Positions 11,401 through 23,040 of a DNA stretch of 64,000 nt are shown here, one piece after another. Each line of letters starts with the position of its first letter. The stretch's first letter is position 1. Under the pieces are notes generated by a model that was not told the DNA's origin, ran no database searches, and worked only from the letters and a program-made list of their open reading frames with translations. This stretch comes from Macrocystis pyrifera. Lineage: Eukaryota; Sar; Phaeophyceae; Laminariales; Laminariaceae. The translations under genes were made by a program, and so were the position numbers. The stretch spans positions 12,703,468 to 12,767,467 of the forward strand of contig JASSKH010000002.1 in the NCBI GenBank assembly GCA_031763025.1. The letters run 5' to 3'.

Positions 11401-13220
11401 ACGGTCTAGAGTGCGTTTGCAGATGGCACGTCAACCTAGACGGCATGATGCATCAGCCTAGCCTTTTTTAGACAAACAAAACCTACCCAACCCAGAGTGG
11501 GGCATCAAGGCCTGTGGGGACTGAAAACCGAAAGTGTATGTGCGAAGTTTAGAATAATTGAGGAATCCAAAGAGGAAAGAAAAACATATATAAACACGCA
11601 CAGCCAACCCGTATCGTCGATTGATTCGCAAATATTTTAGACGTTCGCGAGTGTAAACTATTATTTTCACCATTACAACAACTTGAACAGTGTGCTGGAG
11701 GGTGGCACATCAGGCTAGAACGTTTTCATGGGCGGCGTGTCAACCTAACCTGCGTTGGATGAGCCTTGTGCAACATCAATCGCAACCTATACCGGGCAAC
11801 ACATGCGATAATTGTTCTATGCTTCGTATTTTCGCGGTGAGACAAAAATTCTCCGGATGCCGTGCATTGGATTCATTACACTGCTCTATGTTTGCTTCAT
11901 ACACAAACACACTGGTGCTGCTGGCTTCAATTAATAGTACTACTACCGAAATGTGGTGACGCCTCAAGCTACTCACTACTGCACTCTGAATGATAACCTG
12001 ATTGCTGTGTAAAGCAAGTACCTGGAGGTACCTCAGCCCTTTGGGACCGCTAAGGGAGTACATGAATAATCGGCGCTTACAGAAGAGGCCAGAAGAGGCC
12101 CTGCTGGGTTGTCAGAGGACACATGTTTTATCCAACCTCCAAGCAAAGAGCTGTACAACACGCGCACAACAGTATGCTTTCATTGTTGTGGTCGTAAAGC
12201 CTGGGTCCAAAACATGTAATAGGCACGAGCAGTACCACTATACCATTCGTACTGCAATGGTCGCCGCTTGCTGTGGACACAAGCAAATGCCGCAGTAGTA
12301 CACGTAACACCATTGCACTGTTGGCAAATGCACTGATATGCCGCTGTGTTCAATCACATTGCATGCACAAGTTAAATGGCACTTCAAGTATTAGAAAAAA
12401 GAAAAAAAAAATTAAACGAATATCCTCGACATTTTTCTCACAGCCAGCGAGCGCGTTTCCTTTTCACCGCTTGTACGTTCTTGCACCATCCAACCTAACC
12501 TGGGAGAAACACCTGACCGACCGCAATACATGAGCACCCCGGGCATCGCCAAAGTGGGAGCCGTCACGTCTCCCGATGCTCAATGGGATATTTGTTATCG
12601 TGTGAAATATACCGTAGTGTTTGCAACGGCCTCCGAGTGCCGGCAAGACGCAAAACAGAGCACTAGGCTCGGGGTGCTCTGCCCCTCTCCTTACAAACAC
12701 CACCCGACCCAAAAACGCCCCACATGTACAAACCTGCTGCTGTCGCCATAGGTTGAGCTGTGATGTTATGATCCGAGACGGCTAATGTTTGTGGTAGGCG
12801 TGACTCGATTCAAGGTTGGGACATCATCGACACAGGTATCCGGCAACTCAACCCTTACGATAGCCTAGGAGCTGATACTTCGCGTCGGACGATGCCGGAG
12901 AAGCTCAGCCCTAGCGCCCCATAATAGTGTGTGGTTCACCTCACGATTCCTGCCACTATACGGGCTGTACACCGTTTAGGTTTTCGCTGTTAGTTGTGAT
13001 AGGCAGGGTAGAGATGGTACGTATCACAGCAGCCCATGTGGCCGCAACGTTTTGAACATGTACCGAAATGATAACACTACGCGACTTTGCGCCGAACGAA
13101 TCGTGTTCGAAATACTGAATATCGCCAAGATACAGGCGTAATTCCAAACATCGTTTGAGATCAGACAAGAGAACCGGTCTTTGGCAGGCGTTATTACCCT
13201 AAAAATAACTTATGTGAATT
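8460..13220. other. Long stretch without supported genes
   Basis: Only short shadow ORFs (under about 100 codons) with no recognisable motif. Noted: TACCAGGTA motifs at about 8997 and 9040; a weak R8-like block at 8925-8965; CTGCTG/CAGCAG runs around 9760, 10130 and 10280. A GGAGGTTCGACCTC stretch at about 10935 resembles a tRNA T-arm but has no matching acceptor or anticodon arms. An AGAAGAGGCC doublet lies at 12080. Confidence 0.5.
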
Positions 13221-13224
13221 ATGT

Positions 13225-13570
13225 ACGACGTTCATACCCGTACCAGGAAATTCTTTAAGTTCTGCGCGACATTCATACTTGAACCCGGAACTTTTGTAAG
13301 TACTGCACGCCCCTGCCACAAATACCCGGGGTACGGGTACAACATTTTGATACCTGCCCGGTACTTGGTGTGAGTAGTGTACGCTTGTGCCAACCTACCA
13401 GGTATTTCTGTGAGCTCTGTAAGATTTCTGTACCAGTATCGGAACTTCTGTGAGTACTGTACGACACTCATACCCATACCCGGAACTTCTGTAAGTTCAG
13501 TAAGACTGTTGCACAAATACCAGGGGTATCTTTGTCACAATACCCGGGAGCCCGGTACGTATTCGGCTTT
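13225..13570. repeat. Minisatellite 'CCCGGAACTTCTGTGAG'
   Basis: Tandem degenerate units of about 50-60 bp carry the blocks CATACCCGTACC(A/C)GG, GGAACTTCTGTGAGT, TCTGTACG and GCCACAATACCCGG. The same family forms a second array at 20890-21345. The unit contains the TACCAGGTA motif or its CCCGG variant. Confidence 0.75.
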
Positions 13571-13713
13571 ACCTCAAAAACCTTATGGTACCCATTTGTG
13601 CCTGCTTTAATTTCTTCTTTCTCGTACTTATTACTATTCCGCGCCCAAAGATAAGAATGATATCCAAGACTGTGCAACAACAGTAGGGCGTATCCTACAA
13701 ACTATGTAAGTAG

Positions 13714-13775
13714 TACCCGTATGTATAACAAGGTTCCCCTTCGGGATTTGGGTGGCGTGATATCCAGGGGGTGTC
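13714..13775 (-). repeat. Short conserved interspersed repeat R8, inverted copy
   Basis: Contains AACAAGGTTCCCCTTCGGGA, TGGGTGGCGTGATATCC and AGGGGGTGTCGC, the reverse complement of the block at 46375-46435 and similar to 5418-5470. Between the copies the core is better conserved than the flanks. Confidence 0.5.
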
Positions 13776-14149
13776 GCAAGTTGAAAAGCGAGACGCATGT
13801 AAACCCATTGCACCTCTTTTTGGAGTAATGATCTCGGAGTAAAATGGGTCATGTGTTACTGTTTTGCTAAAAGCGAAGAGAAGTAGTCTAGTCTTCGATG
13901 CTCTCGCATGTCTTGGCATATAGGGGGCATGGACTACTGTATTGCTCAAAGGAAAGCGTAGCATTCAGCAGGAAATTGATGGGAATTGTATCATCCAGAT
14001 ATTTATCGCCCAAAGATAGGATCTGCATCATCGATACATGTGTGATCCTTGATGATTTGTACACCTCTACAGGGTGGGGTCTGTACAATCTGCATGAACT
14101 GTACATGTTAATCAAACATACATGTACCGTGATTAACTGATGATGAATA

Positions 14150-15715
14150 GTTTTGCGTGGGTGGGTCTGCATGATCTGAAGGATCTGTATTATCTGCAGG
14201 ACCTGAATAATGTAGAGGTGTCACTCTTTTTTCGGGTGGGTAAGATCTGGTTGATCTTTATAAACGCATTTGCGTGCCGGGCGGGATCCATATGATTTGA
14301 ACGCCATGTGTGCATGATGTGAAGGATATGCATGATCTGAAGGATCTAGTATCTACACACTCCAAATAGTTTGCCTGGGGAGATATTTATGTTCCGTCTT
14401 CTTTGTACTTGTGTGCCAAGTGGGATCTGGTTGATCTCAATGACATGCTCATGTTTAACCGGAATGGGATCTGTCTGGACACAATTTTCATAGATGTGTA
14501 CTCGAGTGGAATCTGTACAATCTGTACATTTTGACCGGGATGGGATCTGTCCGATTTTCCTGATCTGTACATCTTTAGCTAGATAGGTTATGTACGATCT
14601 GCATGATCTGCACATGAAGTGCATGATCTACTTGAGTGGATCCTGTGTGATCTGTATGGTTTGTACACCGGGATGGGGTATGTACGATCTGCATGATCTG
14701 CACATTTTATCGGTGGGTCTGCATGGTCTGCAGGATCCGTACGATGTGCGGGATTTCTGTATGATCCGGAGGACCAGTGCAACCTGGATACTTCACGCTT
14801 GTTTACAGCATGTTTAGCCGGGATGGGGTTTGTGTTAGTTAGATATTTCACACGTGTGCACCTGAGTAAGATCTGTGTCATCAGTACATCCTTACCCGGT
14901 GGGATCTGTGTGGTCTGCAGGGTGTGTATGATCTGCAGGATACATATGATCTGCAGTGATCTGTACGACCTACCCGAGTGGAATCTGAGTGATATGTACA
15001 TGTTGACCGGGATGGGGTCTGTACGATTTGCATAATCTGAATGACCTGCAGGATCCGTATGATCCGTATGAACTACCCGAGTGAATCTGTGTGATCTGTA
15101 TGATCTGTACACCTTAACCGGGATGGGGTCTGTACGATTTGCAGGATCTGTATGATCTGCAGGACCTCTGTACCATCTGCAGGATCTGGATACTTCACAC
15201 TTGTTTACATCATGTTTAGCCGGGATGGGGTCTGTACCAGGTAGATATATCACACGTGTGGACCTGAGTGGGAACTTGCACTATTTCTGTATGGTCTGCA
15301 GGATCTGTAAAATCTGTATATTTCACACTTGTTTACATCATGTTTAGCCAGGACGGGGTCTGTATGAGGTGTGGATATCTTACACGTGTGTACCTGAGTG
15401 GGAACTTGATCTGTGTGATTGTACATTTGTGTGATCTGCAGTATGTGTATGATCTACCTGAGTGGAATAAGTGTGATCTGTATGATATGTTCATCTTGAC
15501 CGGAATGGGGTCCGCACGATCTGCATGATCTGCGTAAGTATATCGGTGCGTTTGCATGACCTGCAGGATCTGTATGATCTGCTTGATCTGCACGTTCTGT
15601 AATATTTGACAGGTGTGTACCTGAGTGGGATCTTGATCTGTGTGATCTGTATATCTTACCGGGTGGGATCTGTATGATCTGCATGTACTGCTCAAGTTTC
15701 GTCGGGAAGATCAAA
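14150..15715. repeat. GATCTG-rich satellite with higher-order structure
   Basis: About 1.5 kb is built from 9-10-bp units such as GATCTGTAT, GATCTGCAG, GATCTGTAC and GATCTGCAT. Superimposed on these are longer repeated modules: GTTTAGCCGGGATGGGGTCT, a TATTTCACAC(T/G)TGTTTACA-like block and a CACACGTGTG(T/G)ACCTGAGTG block, repeated about every 130-170 bp. The density of GATC tetranucleotides is extreme. ORFs across it (for example 14588-15253 on the minus strand) are low-complexity translations of the unit and are not genes. Confidence 0.85.
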
Positions 15716-15849
15716 GAATCAATAATCGAATCAAGCTCGAAATGAGTTCATGACGACCCTATACAAGCGCAACGCAATGAACACCTGGTACAATGTACAC
15801 TGGCGCACGAAATAGAAGCCAGGGTGTGATAAAACTCATCGGTCGCACG

Positions 15850-16140
15850 GACACACAAAAAGAAGGGTGGCAGCAAAGAAGGCAACCTGCGTCAGCAGCA
15901 ACAGCAGCAGCCATACCGCGATAGTGTACAGCAGCAGCGTCATCAGCAGGAGCAGCAAGAAAAGCAAACGTGTGACATGGGCAAAAACTATGGGTAGGAG
16001 CAAGAAAAGCAACCTTGCGCCAGCAACAGTAGCAGCAGTTACACCGTGATTGTGCGCAGCAGTGTGCAGGAGCAGCGGCAGCAGCAGGAGCAGCAAGATA
16101 AGCAACCGCGTGGCACGGACAAAAAAACAAAAAGGGTCCG
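15850..16140. repeat. CAG-rich tandem duplication
   Basis: Two units of roughly 125 bp, each with GCAAGAAAAGCAACCT-like, CAGCAGCAG, TACACCG(C/T)GAT and GGAGCAGCAAGA blocks. The minus strand reads as Ala/Leu/Cys-rich low complexity. Likely a CAG-repeat expansion rather than a gene. Confidence 0.65.
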
Positions 16141-16872
16141 TAGCAACTAGAAAAGCAACCTGGGCACGCGACAGTTAGGGATGGGAACGGATTCGTTTTA
16201 GTACGTAAAAAAAAACAAAGGATGTCGCATGGTCGTTATCGGGGGAAAAAAATCTTTAGGAAATTAACCAATCCGTGATTGGGAAAACAAAAAGTTTGCA
16301 ACCAAAAAATCCGTTCTATGATGCTGCCTCTCAAAAATAAAATAAAAAGCAGTGCCGGCATCGATGTTGTGGCGTTGAGCTGTAGTTGGAAAAAAGCCAG
16401 CCTTGCTTTTTGCACGACACGTGTTGCAGGACAGCGCACAACCAAGCCCAGAGGATGGAGTTGCAGCGTAGACACGGACGCGCGAGCGTGAACGAATCGC
16501 ACGTTCCTGGGGAGGTCTTGGGATTGGCGACCGGCAGCACAAGAAAGCTGCCCCCCCCCTGTGAAACACATCTTGTACAGATCAAGTCGCAGCATGCGGT
16601 CCTGTTTTACTGCTGTTCACAAGTAAACAAGACATACCTCGTACCTACACACAGAGCATCGACACTCGGCTGCGTGTTGCTATACTGCACTTCGCCGAGA
16701 CCGGGAGTTCGACGGCGCTGCCTGCACCTCCGTGGCAGCGCGCCCCACTTCTAGCTCACGGGCAAGTTGTTGTTGTGCGTGCAGCTAGGCTTGAGCCTTG
16801 CGGCCAAGGCTGCATTCACCACGCGCCTGAAATCTGCATGCTGCTGCTGTATGTACTCGTACGTACGTCGTA

Positions 16873-16951
16873 CCACTCTGTCCGGAAATGTAAAGAACAG
16901 CTTATTTTCACATTTATGATTAAACCACTCCTATATTTCCGGACAGGGTGG
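16873..16951. mobile_element. 79-bp MITE with TA target duplication
   Basis: The terminal inverted repeats are CCACTCTGTCCGGAAAT on the left and the reverse complement of CCACCCTGTCCGGAAAT on the right (16 of 17 match). They are flanked by TA at 16871-16872 and 16952-16953. The AT-rich 45-bp centre has no ORF. The TA duplication and short TIRs fit a non-autonomous Tc1/mariner-type element. Confidence 0.65.
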
Positions 16952-17979
16952 TACGCTAGAGTATTTTTACTCCGTCGTTGACAACAATAGTGATGCGTTC
17001 GCATCTGAACGCTAGGGGTAACTCGCTTCCTGCTGCATCAAGGCCCGATCACAGATGCTCTTCGCTGCTGCGATGACACCGGGTGTGATGGCGATCGCTC
17101 GGCGTGGGGCCACGTTCATGTCTGGCACCGTTTGCCCGATACCATGAAGACTGGACGTCCTTTGTTTTTATCTCGGGATATTTTTTGTCGAATTTCCCAT
17201 CAAAAATTGACTCTTCAAAAGAGGGTCAACTCGTGCAACAGATTTCATTTCGGCTACTTGTCGGATTCAGGTGCGGATTGCATTGCTGTGTGCGCAAAGT
17301 CATTCCGCATCGATTGACTAGTTTAGATTTTCGAGTATAGTCAAACAGACAGAAAGATACGAGTACAACCTAAAAAAATCGTGTTTTCCCGCGTATTTCC
17401 ACAAAAACTTAGCGGAGCAAAAATCTGCAGATCAAAACACAACCAGTCAGTGGATCATTCTCCATCGATGGGAGGTGTCCGTCGAACTTTATCATCCAAT
17501 TCGTTTCCCTGGTCGAGTAATCAGGTGCTCGGTGCTACACGTGAATGTAGTCTAAAACCAAGTAAATAGGGTGGTAGCAGACTATTTTTAAAAATTGTTC
17601 TTTCGACTTTTTTTGAACGGATTCTCGAATAGACTGGACATTTTTTTACGTCTAAAACGAATCCATTCCCATGCCCAACAGTAGCAGCTATACGTACCGT
17701 GCCTGTGTGCAGCAGCAGCGCGGCAGCAGGAATAACAAAATAATAGCAGACCGCGGTGGCACGGGCACACTGTACAAAGGACAGCGGACACTCGGCTATT
17801 ACACGCAACGCAATACGTGGTACAAAGATCCGATCAATAATTCATCGCACCGAGACAATATAAAAATGCTACGTGGTGGATACAGCGTTTTCTCGCGTCT
17901 TGTGGTCGAGCAGTAAAAAGGGACGGTAACACGAGGACATATCAAGTTGGCGGGGCGGGACGGGATGGGACAGAGGGTG

Positions 17980-18215
17980 CATAATTTCTCGGCCGGACAA
18001 GCGGTAAAACTCAACGGGGCAGATTTTTACGATGGGACGGGACGTTCTTTTTTCTCGGCGGGACAGGACGGTATTTCTTTTTCGTCCGCGGGACGGGACG
18101 GAAAATATTTTTTTCCACGACGGGACGAGACGGTAATTTTTTTCTTCGGCGGGGCGGGACGGTAAATATTTTTTCCTCGGCGGGAGGGGACGGCAAATAT
18201 ATTTCCTATTTTCCG
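17980..18215. repeat. Minisatellite 'GGCGGGACGGGACGGTA'
   Basis: Five to six imperfect units combine a (C/G)GGCGGGACGGGACGG block with a T-rich spacer (AATATTTTTTTC). The same motif builds another array at 20205-20450, where part is also in reverse orientation. It interrupts the 3' end of the ORF that begins in the BED-like segment at 18216-18590. Confidence 0.7.
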
Positions 18216-18590
18216 CTCTGCGTTCCAAGGTCGGTGCGGTTGTACGTGAAGAAATTCCCGCAGTGCTGGTTGCACGCAGGGAGCCGTCCCAAGGTAGGTA
18301 ACTTTGTGTCACCGCGCACTTGACGTTTTCCTTCTCGAACGGTGGCTCAAACTCCGAGAATGGTTGCCACACGGGCGACGTCTTCTTCTGATTCCTTCCA
18401 ACCCCTGCACCAAGCACTGTTATTGCGGTGCCAGCTGATGGTGGCTGTTCTGATGGTTGTCCTTGGGCTGTTACTGTTGGCTGTGGAAATGGAGGGGGTG
18501 GCGGCGACGGTGGTGATTGTAGTGCCGCTGCTGGTCGACAGACCCCGCCTGTGAAATAGGCATCTACGGCTTCCGTGCCGGCCACACCAC
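18216..18590 (-). pseudogene. BED zinc-finger-like fragment (hAT transposase N-terminus?)
   Basis: The minus-strand reading frame opens after a stop near 18590 with no ATG in frame. It gives a proline-rich leader (PSPPPPPFPQPTV) and then KKTSPVWQPFSEFEPPFEKE and NVKCAVTQSYL. The SPVWxxF start and the following K-x-C resemble the beginning of a BED finger, the DNA-binding domain at the N-terminus of many hAT transposases. The second Cys and the His pair are not intact in frame, and the frame then runs into the GGGACGG minisatellite. I therefore read it as a broken remnant; it could also be a chance proline-rich ORF. A hAT-like non-autonomous element lies 240 bp away at 18828-19669. Confidence 0.35.
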
Positions 18591-18827
18591 ATCACAGATG
18601 TCAGGAGACAGCAAGCACTTTCTCTCCTTGACAGGCAGCAATTTTTTGCCTTGACATGTTTTGACTTGACACCAAACTACTAGGTTTTAGTGCGCAACAC
18701 TCAGTCCTACATCCTTGACAACGCACATGTTGCGTCTCGCTTAATGGCATGTCTCCTGACATCTTTGGGGCACACCAGTAAGGTGCGGCCGTGAGTTAAG
18801 TGGTATGAGTTGTTTGTGTGTGAAGGC

Positions 18828-19669
18828 CAGTGTTGTGAACCGAAACCGGCAAAAACGACTCGGTTCTCCTCGGTCGTTTTCCCCCCCTCTCCCCTACCAC
18901 AATAACGCCTTCATATCTGTCTGGAAACCCCTTTATTAAGTATGTGGATACGCCACACGCGACACAGCCAGCACACAGCCCACGGCCAGTACGCAGTCCA
19001 CATCCCGCAACAGCATGGCAGCATACAGCAGCACGGCACACAGAAGCAGCAGTGGAAGCAAGCAGCAGCAGTCGCACAGGGCACGGTGTGCAGCGAGACC
19101 GCGAGGGATAAACCATGTCGGGGGCAGACGGCAATACCGGCTTCTTCGCCCGCAGAACTGTTGCACTGTCGGCCTCTGCCTACACTACTACTGGTTCGTG
19201 CTCACAGCCCCCTCTTGAGCAACGTAGATTTTTTCGTGACGTTACCTGTATGCTCCGAGTTGTGTCTTCCTAAAATACATAGTGTAACTGCACGTAGCGA
19301 CACATTATGCCACCTACGTTATAACAACCCAGCCAATTACCCTCGCACACTCCTACTAAACGTTTTTTATTGTAGCAACCGCTGCATCTGTAGTTATTGT
19401 TTGCTGCACAATACAAGCACGTCTGACGTACCAGAATGATAGCGTATGTCGGCCTGTACCGTGTACTGCAAGAAGGCCACTCGACACCATATGATCATGT
19501 CATATTATGCCAAACATGCACGCCGAGCCCTTCGAAATACTGACCGTTTGGTTGGTTTTGACGAGAAACCGACCGAAAATGTTCGGTTTCGGCTACGGTT
19601 TTTTTCGCTTGTAACCGCCCGAAACCGACCGACGACCAAGCCAATTTTCAATTTTGGCTCACAACACTG
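18828..19669. mobile_element. hAT-like non-autonomous element, 842 bp
   Basis: The ends are CAGTGTTGTGAACC and the reverse complement of CAGTGTTGTGAGCC (13 of 14 match), with the CAGTG start typical of hAT elements. The flanking 8-mers are GTGAAGGC (18820-18827) and GTGGTGGC (19670-19677), identical at 6 of 8 positions, as expected of an aged 8-bp hAT target duplication. Both subterminal regions carry CCGAAACCGG/CGGTCG-type sequence. The interior has CAG runs and ORFs up to 165 codons without transposase motifs. Confidence 0.6.
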
Positions 19670-20204
19670 GTGGTGGCGAGCTTGTGACTGCGGCAGGTGT
19701 TGCGCGTGGAGATATAAAGCAATAAGATTCGCAAGAAAAATAGAAAAGAACAAAGGAACAACACCTGACACCAGCTACCAATTACTACTTGGTAGTAATT
19801 TTTTTATTTCTTTCGCACTTCGTAACATTTATTCATACAAATGTATCAACACCAGCACAGTTTTTCCTGGGAAAAAAAGAAGCAAATCCAATTTTATATA
19901 CATAACATTAAGATGATGAATGACGCCAGCTGTGGGTTCAAATGATTGATTGAATAGTTGATACTCAATTTTAAGCTGCGTAATACGGCTACTGTTCTAT
20001 ATTTTATCAAGAGTATAGGGGTTGTGCAAAAATTATTAAAGCACGTATTTATGTACTAGAAGGATTTAAAACTAAACTTTAGTACAACTCGAAATTACGT
20101 GATTCGGGGTGGGCATGGATGGGAAGAGACGACCACGAATGTATATTGCACCGGAAAAGGCATGTGTCGGCGGGAGGGGCCTGTGTGTGACAACGGTCCA
20201 GCTT

Positions 20205-20450
20205 TCGATGACGGGACGGGACGGTAAAATTACGGTGCCACGACGGGACGGGACGGTAGTTTCCAACGGGGAGAGATTTTATCGGCAGGACGGCACGGTA
20301 ACTTCAAACGGGAGATATTTTATCGGCGGGACGGGACGGTAAGTGACGACGGTCAGAGAATTTGCCGGCGGGACGGGACGGCGGGACTATTTTGGAGGCG
20401 ATTTTACCGTCCCGTCCCACCGTTACCGCCGTTGTCGTCCCGCCGAAATA
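20205..20450. repeat. Minisatellite 'GACGGGACGGGACGGTA', with inverted end
   Basis: Units of ACGGGACGGGACGGTA alternate with ATTTTATCGGC-type spacers. At 20404-20450 the orientation flips (TTTACCGTCCCGTCCCACCG). Same family as 17980-18215. Confidence 0.7.
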
Positions 20451-20564
20451 CCGTGATAAGCCTTGAAAAACACGAGATCTGGGTAGGTTTCCAAGCCCTT
20501 GGATGGATTTTTGGAAGTGGGAGCCCATCCCCTGAGTTGCTTGCTGGGTCACACAACTTTGACA

Positions 20565-20690
20565 ACCTAGATGTGCCACGAAGCCCGGCCGGGGCCAACG
20601 CTTGCACCGTACTGTCCACGCCGCCTCCCTGAGGGCCCCGCAGCAGGAAGTACGAGAACAGACCCGAGGCCAAACGAGAAAAGAAAACTA
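20565..20690 (-). repeat. Interspersed repeat R4, inverted fragment
   Basis: Reverse complement of the R4 core: GCCACGAAGCCCGGCCGGGG, a TTGCACCGTACTGT-like block and CCCTGAGGGCCCCGCAGCAG align in order with the core at 44510-44650. Confidence 0.5.
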
Positions 20691-20889
20691 TTCCGGGAAA
20701 AACGGCCATTTTGTACAAAGTAAAATATTCGCGGGACCACCAACGCGGGTGGCGTATCGTTATTGCCGGCATCTCACCCGAGACACCCTTGCTGTTGGAT
20801 TTTCGGATTTACTTGGTGGATTTGTTTCATAAGTGTTCAAGTATTCGTTCGTTTCACAAGCCACCACTTAATCTGTCGTTTTTTGCCCC

Positions 20890-21345
20890 CTTGAGGCGTG
20901 AATTTACCCGAGTATTACCCATATATCCCAAACTTCTGTGAGTTTTGCACACTATCCATACCCGTACCAGGAACTTCTGTGAGGTCTGTACTTCACACCG
21001 GTAGTACGAAATTCATAACCGCACCCGGAACTTCTTTTAGTTCTGTACGCCAAGTTTTGTACGCTAGTGCCATCATACCCGGGGTACCGGTACAACTTTG
21101 TTATATCTGCCCGGAACGTCTGTGAGTTCTGTATGCCCGTGCCACAATACCCGGAACTTCTGTGAGTTCCGGAAGACTCCTATATCCGTACCCGGAACAT
21201 CTGTAAGTTCTGCACGCCCATGCCACAATATCCGGGGTACGGGTACAACATGTTTATACCTGCCCGGAATTTCTGTGAATTATGTACGCCCGTGCCACGA
21301 TACCCGGAACTCTGGGGCTTCTTTAAGACTTCAATATCCGTACCC
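20890..21345. repeat. Minisatellite 'CCCGGAACTTCTGTGAG', second array
   Basis: Eight or so degenerate units with ATACCCGTACC(A/C)GG, GGAACTTCTGTGAGTTCTG, TACGCC and GTGCCACAATACCCGG, the same family as 13225-13570. The two arrays lie about 7.5 kb apart with unrelated flanks. Confidence 0.75.
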
Positions 21346-22261
21346 GGAATCCATCAACCATGAAGAACATACCCTTGGAAAATTGTTTTGCGGTCTTAAT
21401 CGACAATAGCGAGAAAAAAAAAGGCACCTTTTCCTATGCTGTTCGACACGTTCATGCCGGAATTCCTTCAGGGCGCCAATCTATATTTTTGTTCTGTGGA
21501 ATTCAGTCGGAACGTTTGCCGATTTTTTCTGCCCGAGGAAAAACCAGGTCTCAATGATTTTGAATAGAGGAAGATACGGAGTCAATGATCGTTACACGAT
21601 AAATGGCATGCTATGATCGCAATTTAGCACTTATATCTCCGACCCATACATGGCATTTTCAGCCAGCGTGACTCACGCCTACCAGATGGTAAAAGCAACA
21701 TTTCGAGTAATTGAACGTTTACAATGAGGCGCGTGAGCGCGAAGCGCGAGCCATTTTTTTTCTTGGTTTTCCAAGGAAATAAAAGCCTCTTCATAACGGC
21801 TCGCATACGACGGTAGGGTGCCTTGTATTGAGTTTTTCTGTACGTGTGTGTGATTCAACATTTTTTTGGGGACGTTTGACCACCGCGCTCAACGCACACC
21901 GAACCAATTCCAGTCCCGGCGGGCTCTGTGCACGCACAAACACAAACGAAACCTTCTCACGCTGGTGCGGTGGTAATTCGTTCACAGTTGGTCGAGCTAG
22001 GTGCGGCAAGGTGTGTAGCGAAATGCCGGGGACATGGTTTAAAAAAACAGAACCGTAAAAAAATCAAACGGTTTCTTGTTTTTTTGTTCCACCAAACAAA
22101 ACCCAACTCTACGAGTACTCGTTGGTAGACTGCCTGTCCACAGCAACGTTAGGGCCGTGTCGTAAGACATGCTGCAGGTAGGTGGTGTTGTTAGGCCCAT
22201 CGTCTTACTACTGCTGATGAAGGGACCGAGAAGGAGAAGTTCTGCTGTAGATTTGATACGG

Positions 22262-22325
22262 TTACGGGGGTCCATAGTTAACGGGACCAAATTTTGTTGT
22301 TAGTAAAAATAGGTAAATATATAGG
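22262..22325. mobile_element. Single TIR end of a TTACGGGGG element
   Basis: About 62 bp starting TTACGGGGGTCCATAGTTAA closely match, in inverted orientation, the right end of the MITE at 22934-23040. The left flank is not TA, so this is either a solo end or the mutated left boundary of a 779-bp element reaching 23040. Confidence 0.5.
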
Positions 22326-22342
22326 TTTTTAATAGTCTGGCT

Positions 22343-22375
<33 letters not shown>

Positions 22376-22933
22376 TTTTCACATTAAACCGTTCTTTCTA
22401 CCCGTCGACATCCAGCACAACCAGTGTCCGTGCCGATTTTTCAATCCTTTGTCCCATAATATGAATACGACATTACCCCGCACACTTAAGAGTTGCTTTT
22501 TTGCTGCCTCCCTCTTCGGTTTTGGCGTCTTCGGTGGATGCTCTCTTCTCGCTGGGTTGTCTTGAATTGGTGACCACGGACAGTTTATTCCTGATATTGC
22601 GTCCCTCTCTCTTGCGAAATTAATCAATTTCACTCCTCCCCCCCCCCCCCCCACCCCCCTCCCGGCTTTATCGGAGGAGAACAGGCCTCGTGCGGCGAAT
22701 GAGGGTGGTTATCATATTGCGTCACCTGGCTTGAGCGAAAAAAATAATTACCCCCCCCCCCCCCCGCCCCCCTATCTATCTCTGTACTGTGTAGGCTCGG
22801 AGTAATAACCAGTACGGATCCTGGCAGCATTGATGCCCGTTGGGTGAAAATAACGGCGTGTTTCTCGTCCCCGATTTCAGATGTTTTTCAAGAAATTTGC
22901 GAAGTCAGGCCTAACACCTCCTCACCATTAATA

Positions 22934-23040
22934 TTACGGGGGTCCATAGTTCATAGGACCTATGGTATACATAAAAAAAACTATATATTTACCTATTTTT
23001 ACTAACAAAATTTGGTCCCGTTAACTATGGACCCCCGTAA
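22934..23040. mobile_element. 107-bp MITE with perfect 18-bp TIRs and TA duplication
   Basis: The ends are TTACGGGGGTCCATAGTT and its exact reverse complement, flanked by TA at 22932-22933 and 23041-23042. The interior is AT-rich and asymmetric. The TTACGG start and TA duplication match the larger element at 57140-58179, suggesting one Tc1/mariner-like group. A diverged relative of the right end lies at 62910-62980. Confidence 0.7.

Noticed and set aside
14588-15253. 221-codon minus ORF in the satellite
   Set aside because: Reads the GATCTG unit (RSYRS, ADHTDP repeats); no independent coding evidence.
17869-18215. C-terminal part of the 238-codon minus ORF
   Set aside because: It is the translation of the GGGACGG minisatellite; only the 18216-18590 part was kept as a possible BED-finger remnant.
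20890-21345. CRISPR-like regular array
   Set aside because: Units are degenerate along their whole length with no constant repeat/variable spacer pattern, and the genome is eukaryotic; it is a minisatellite.
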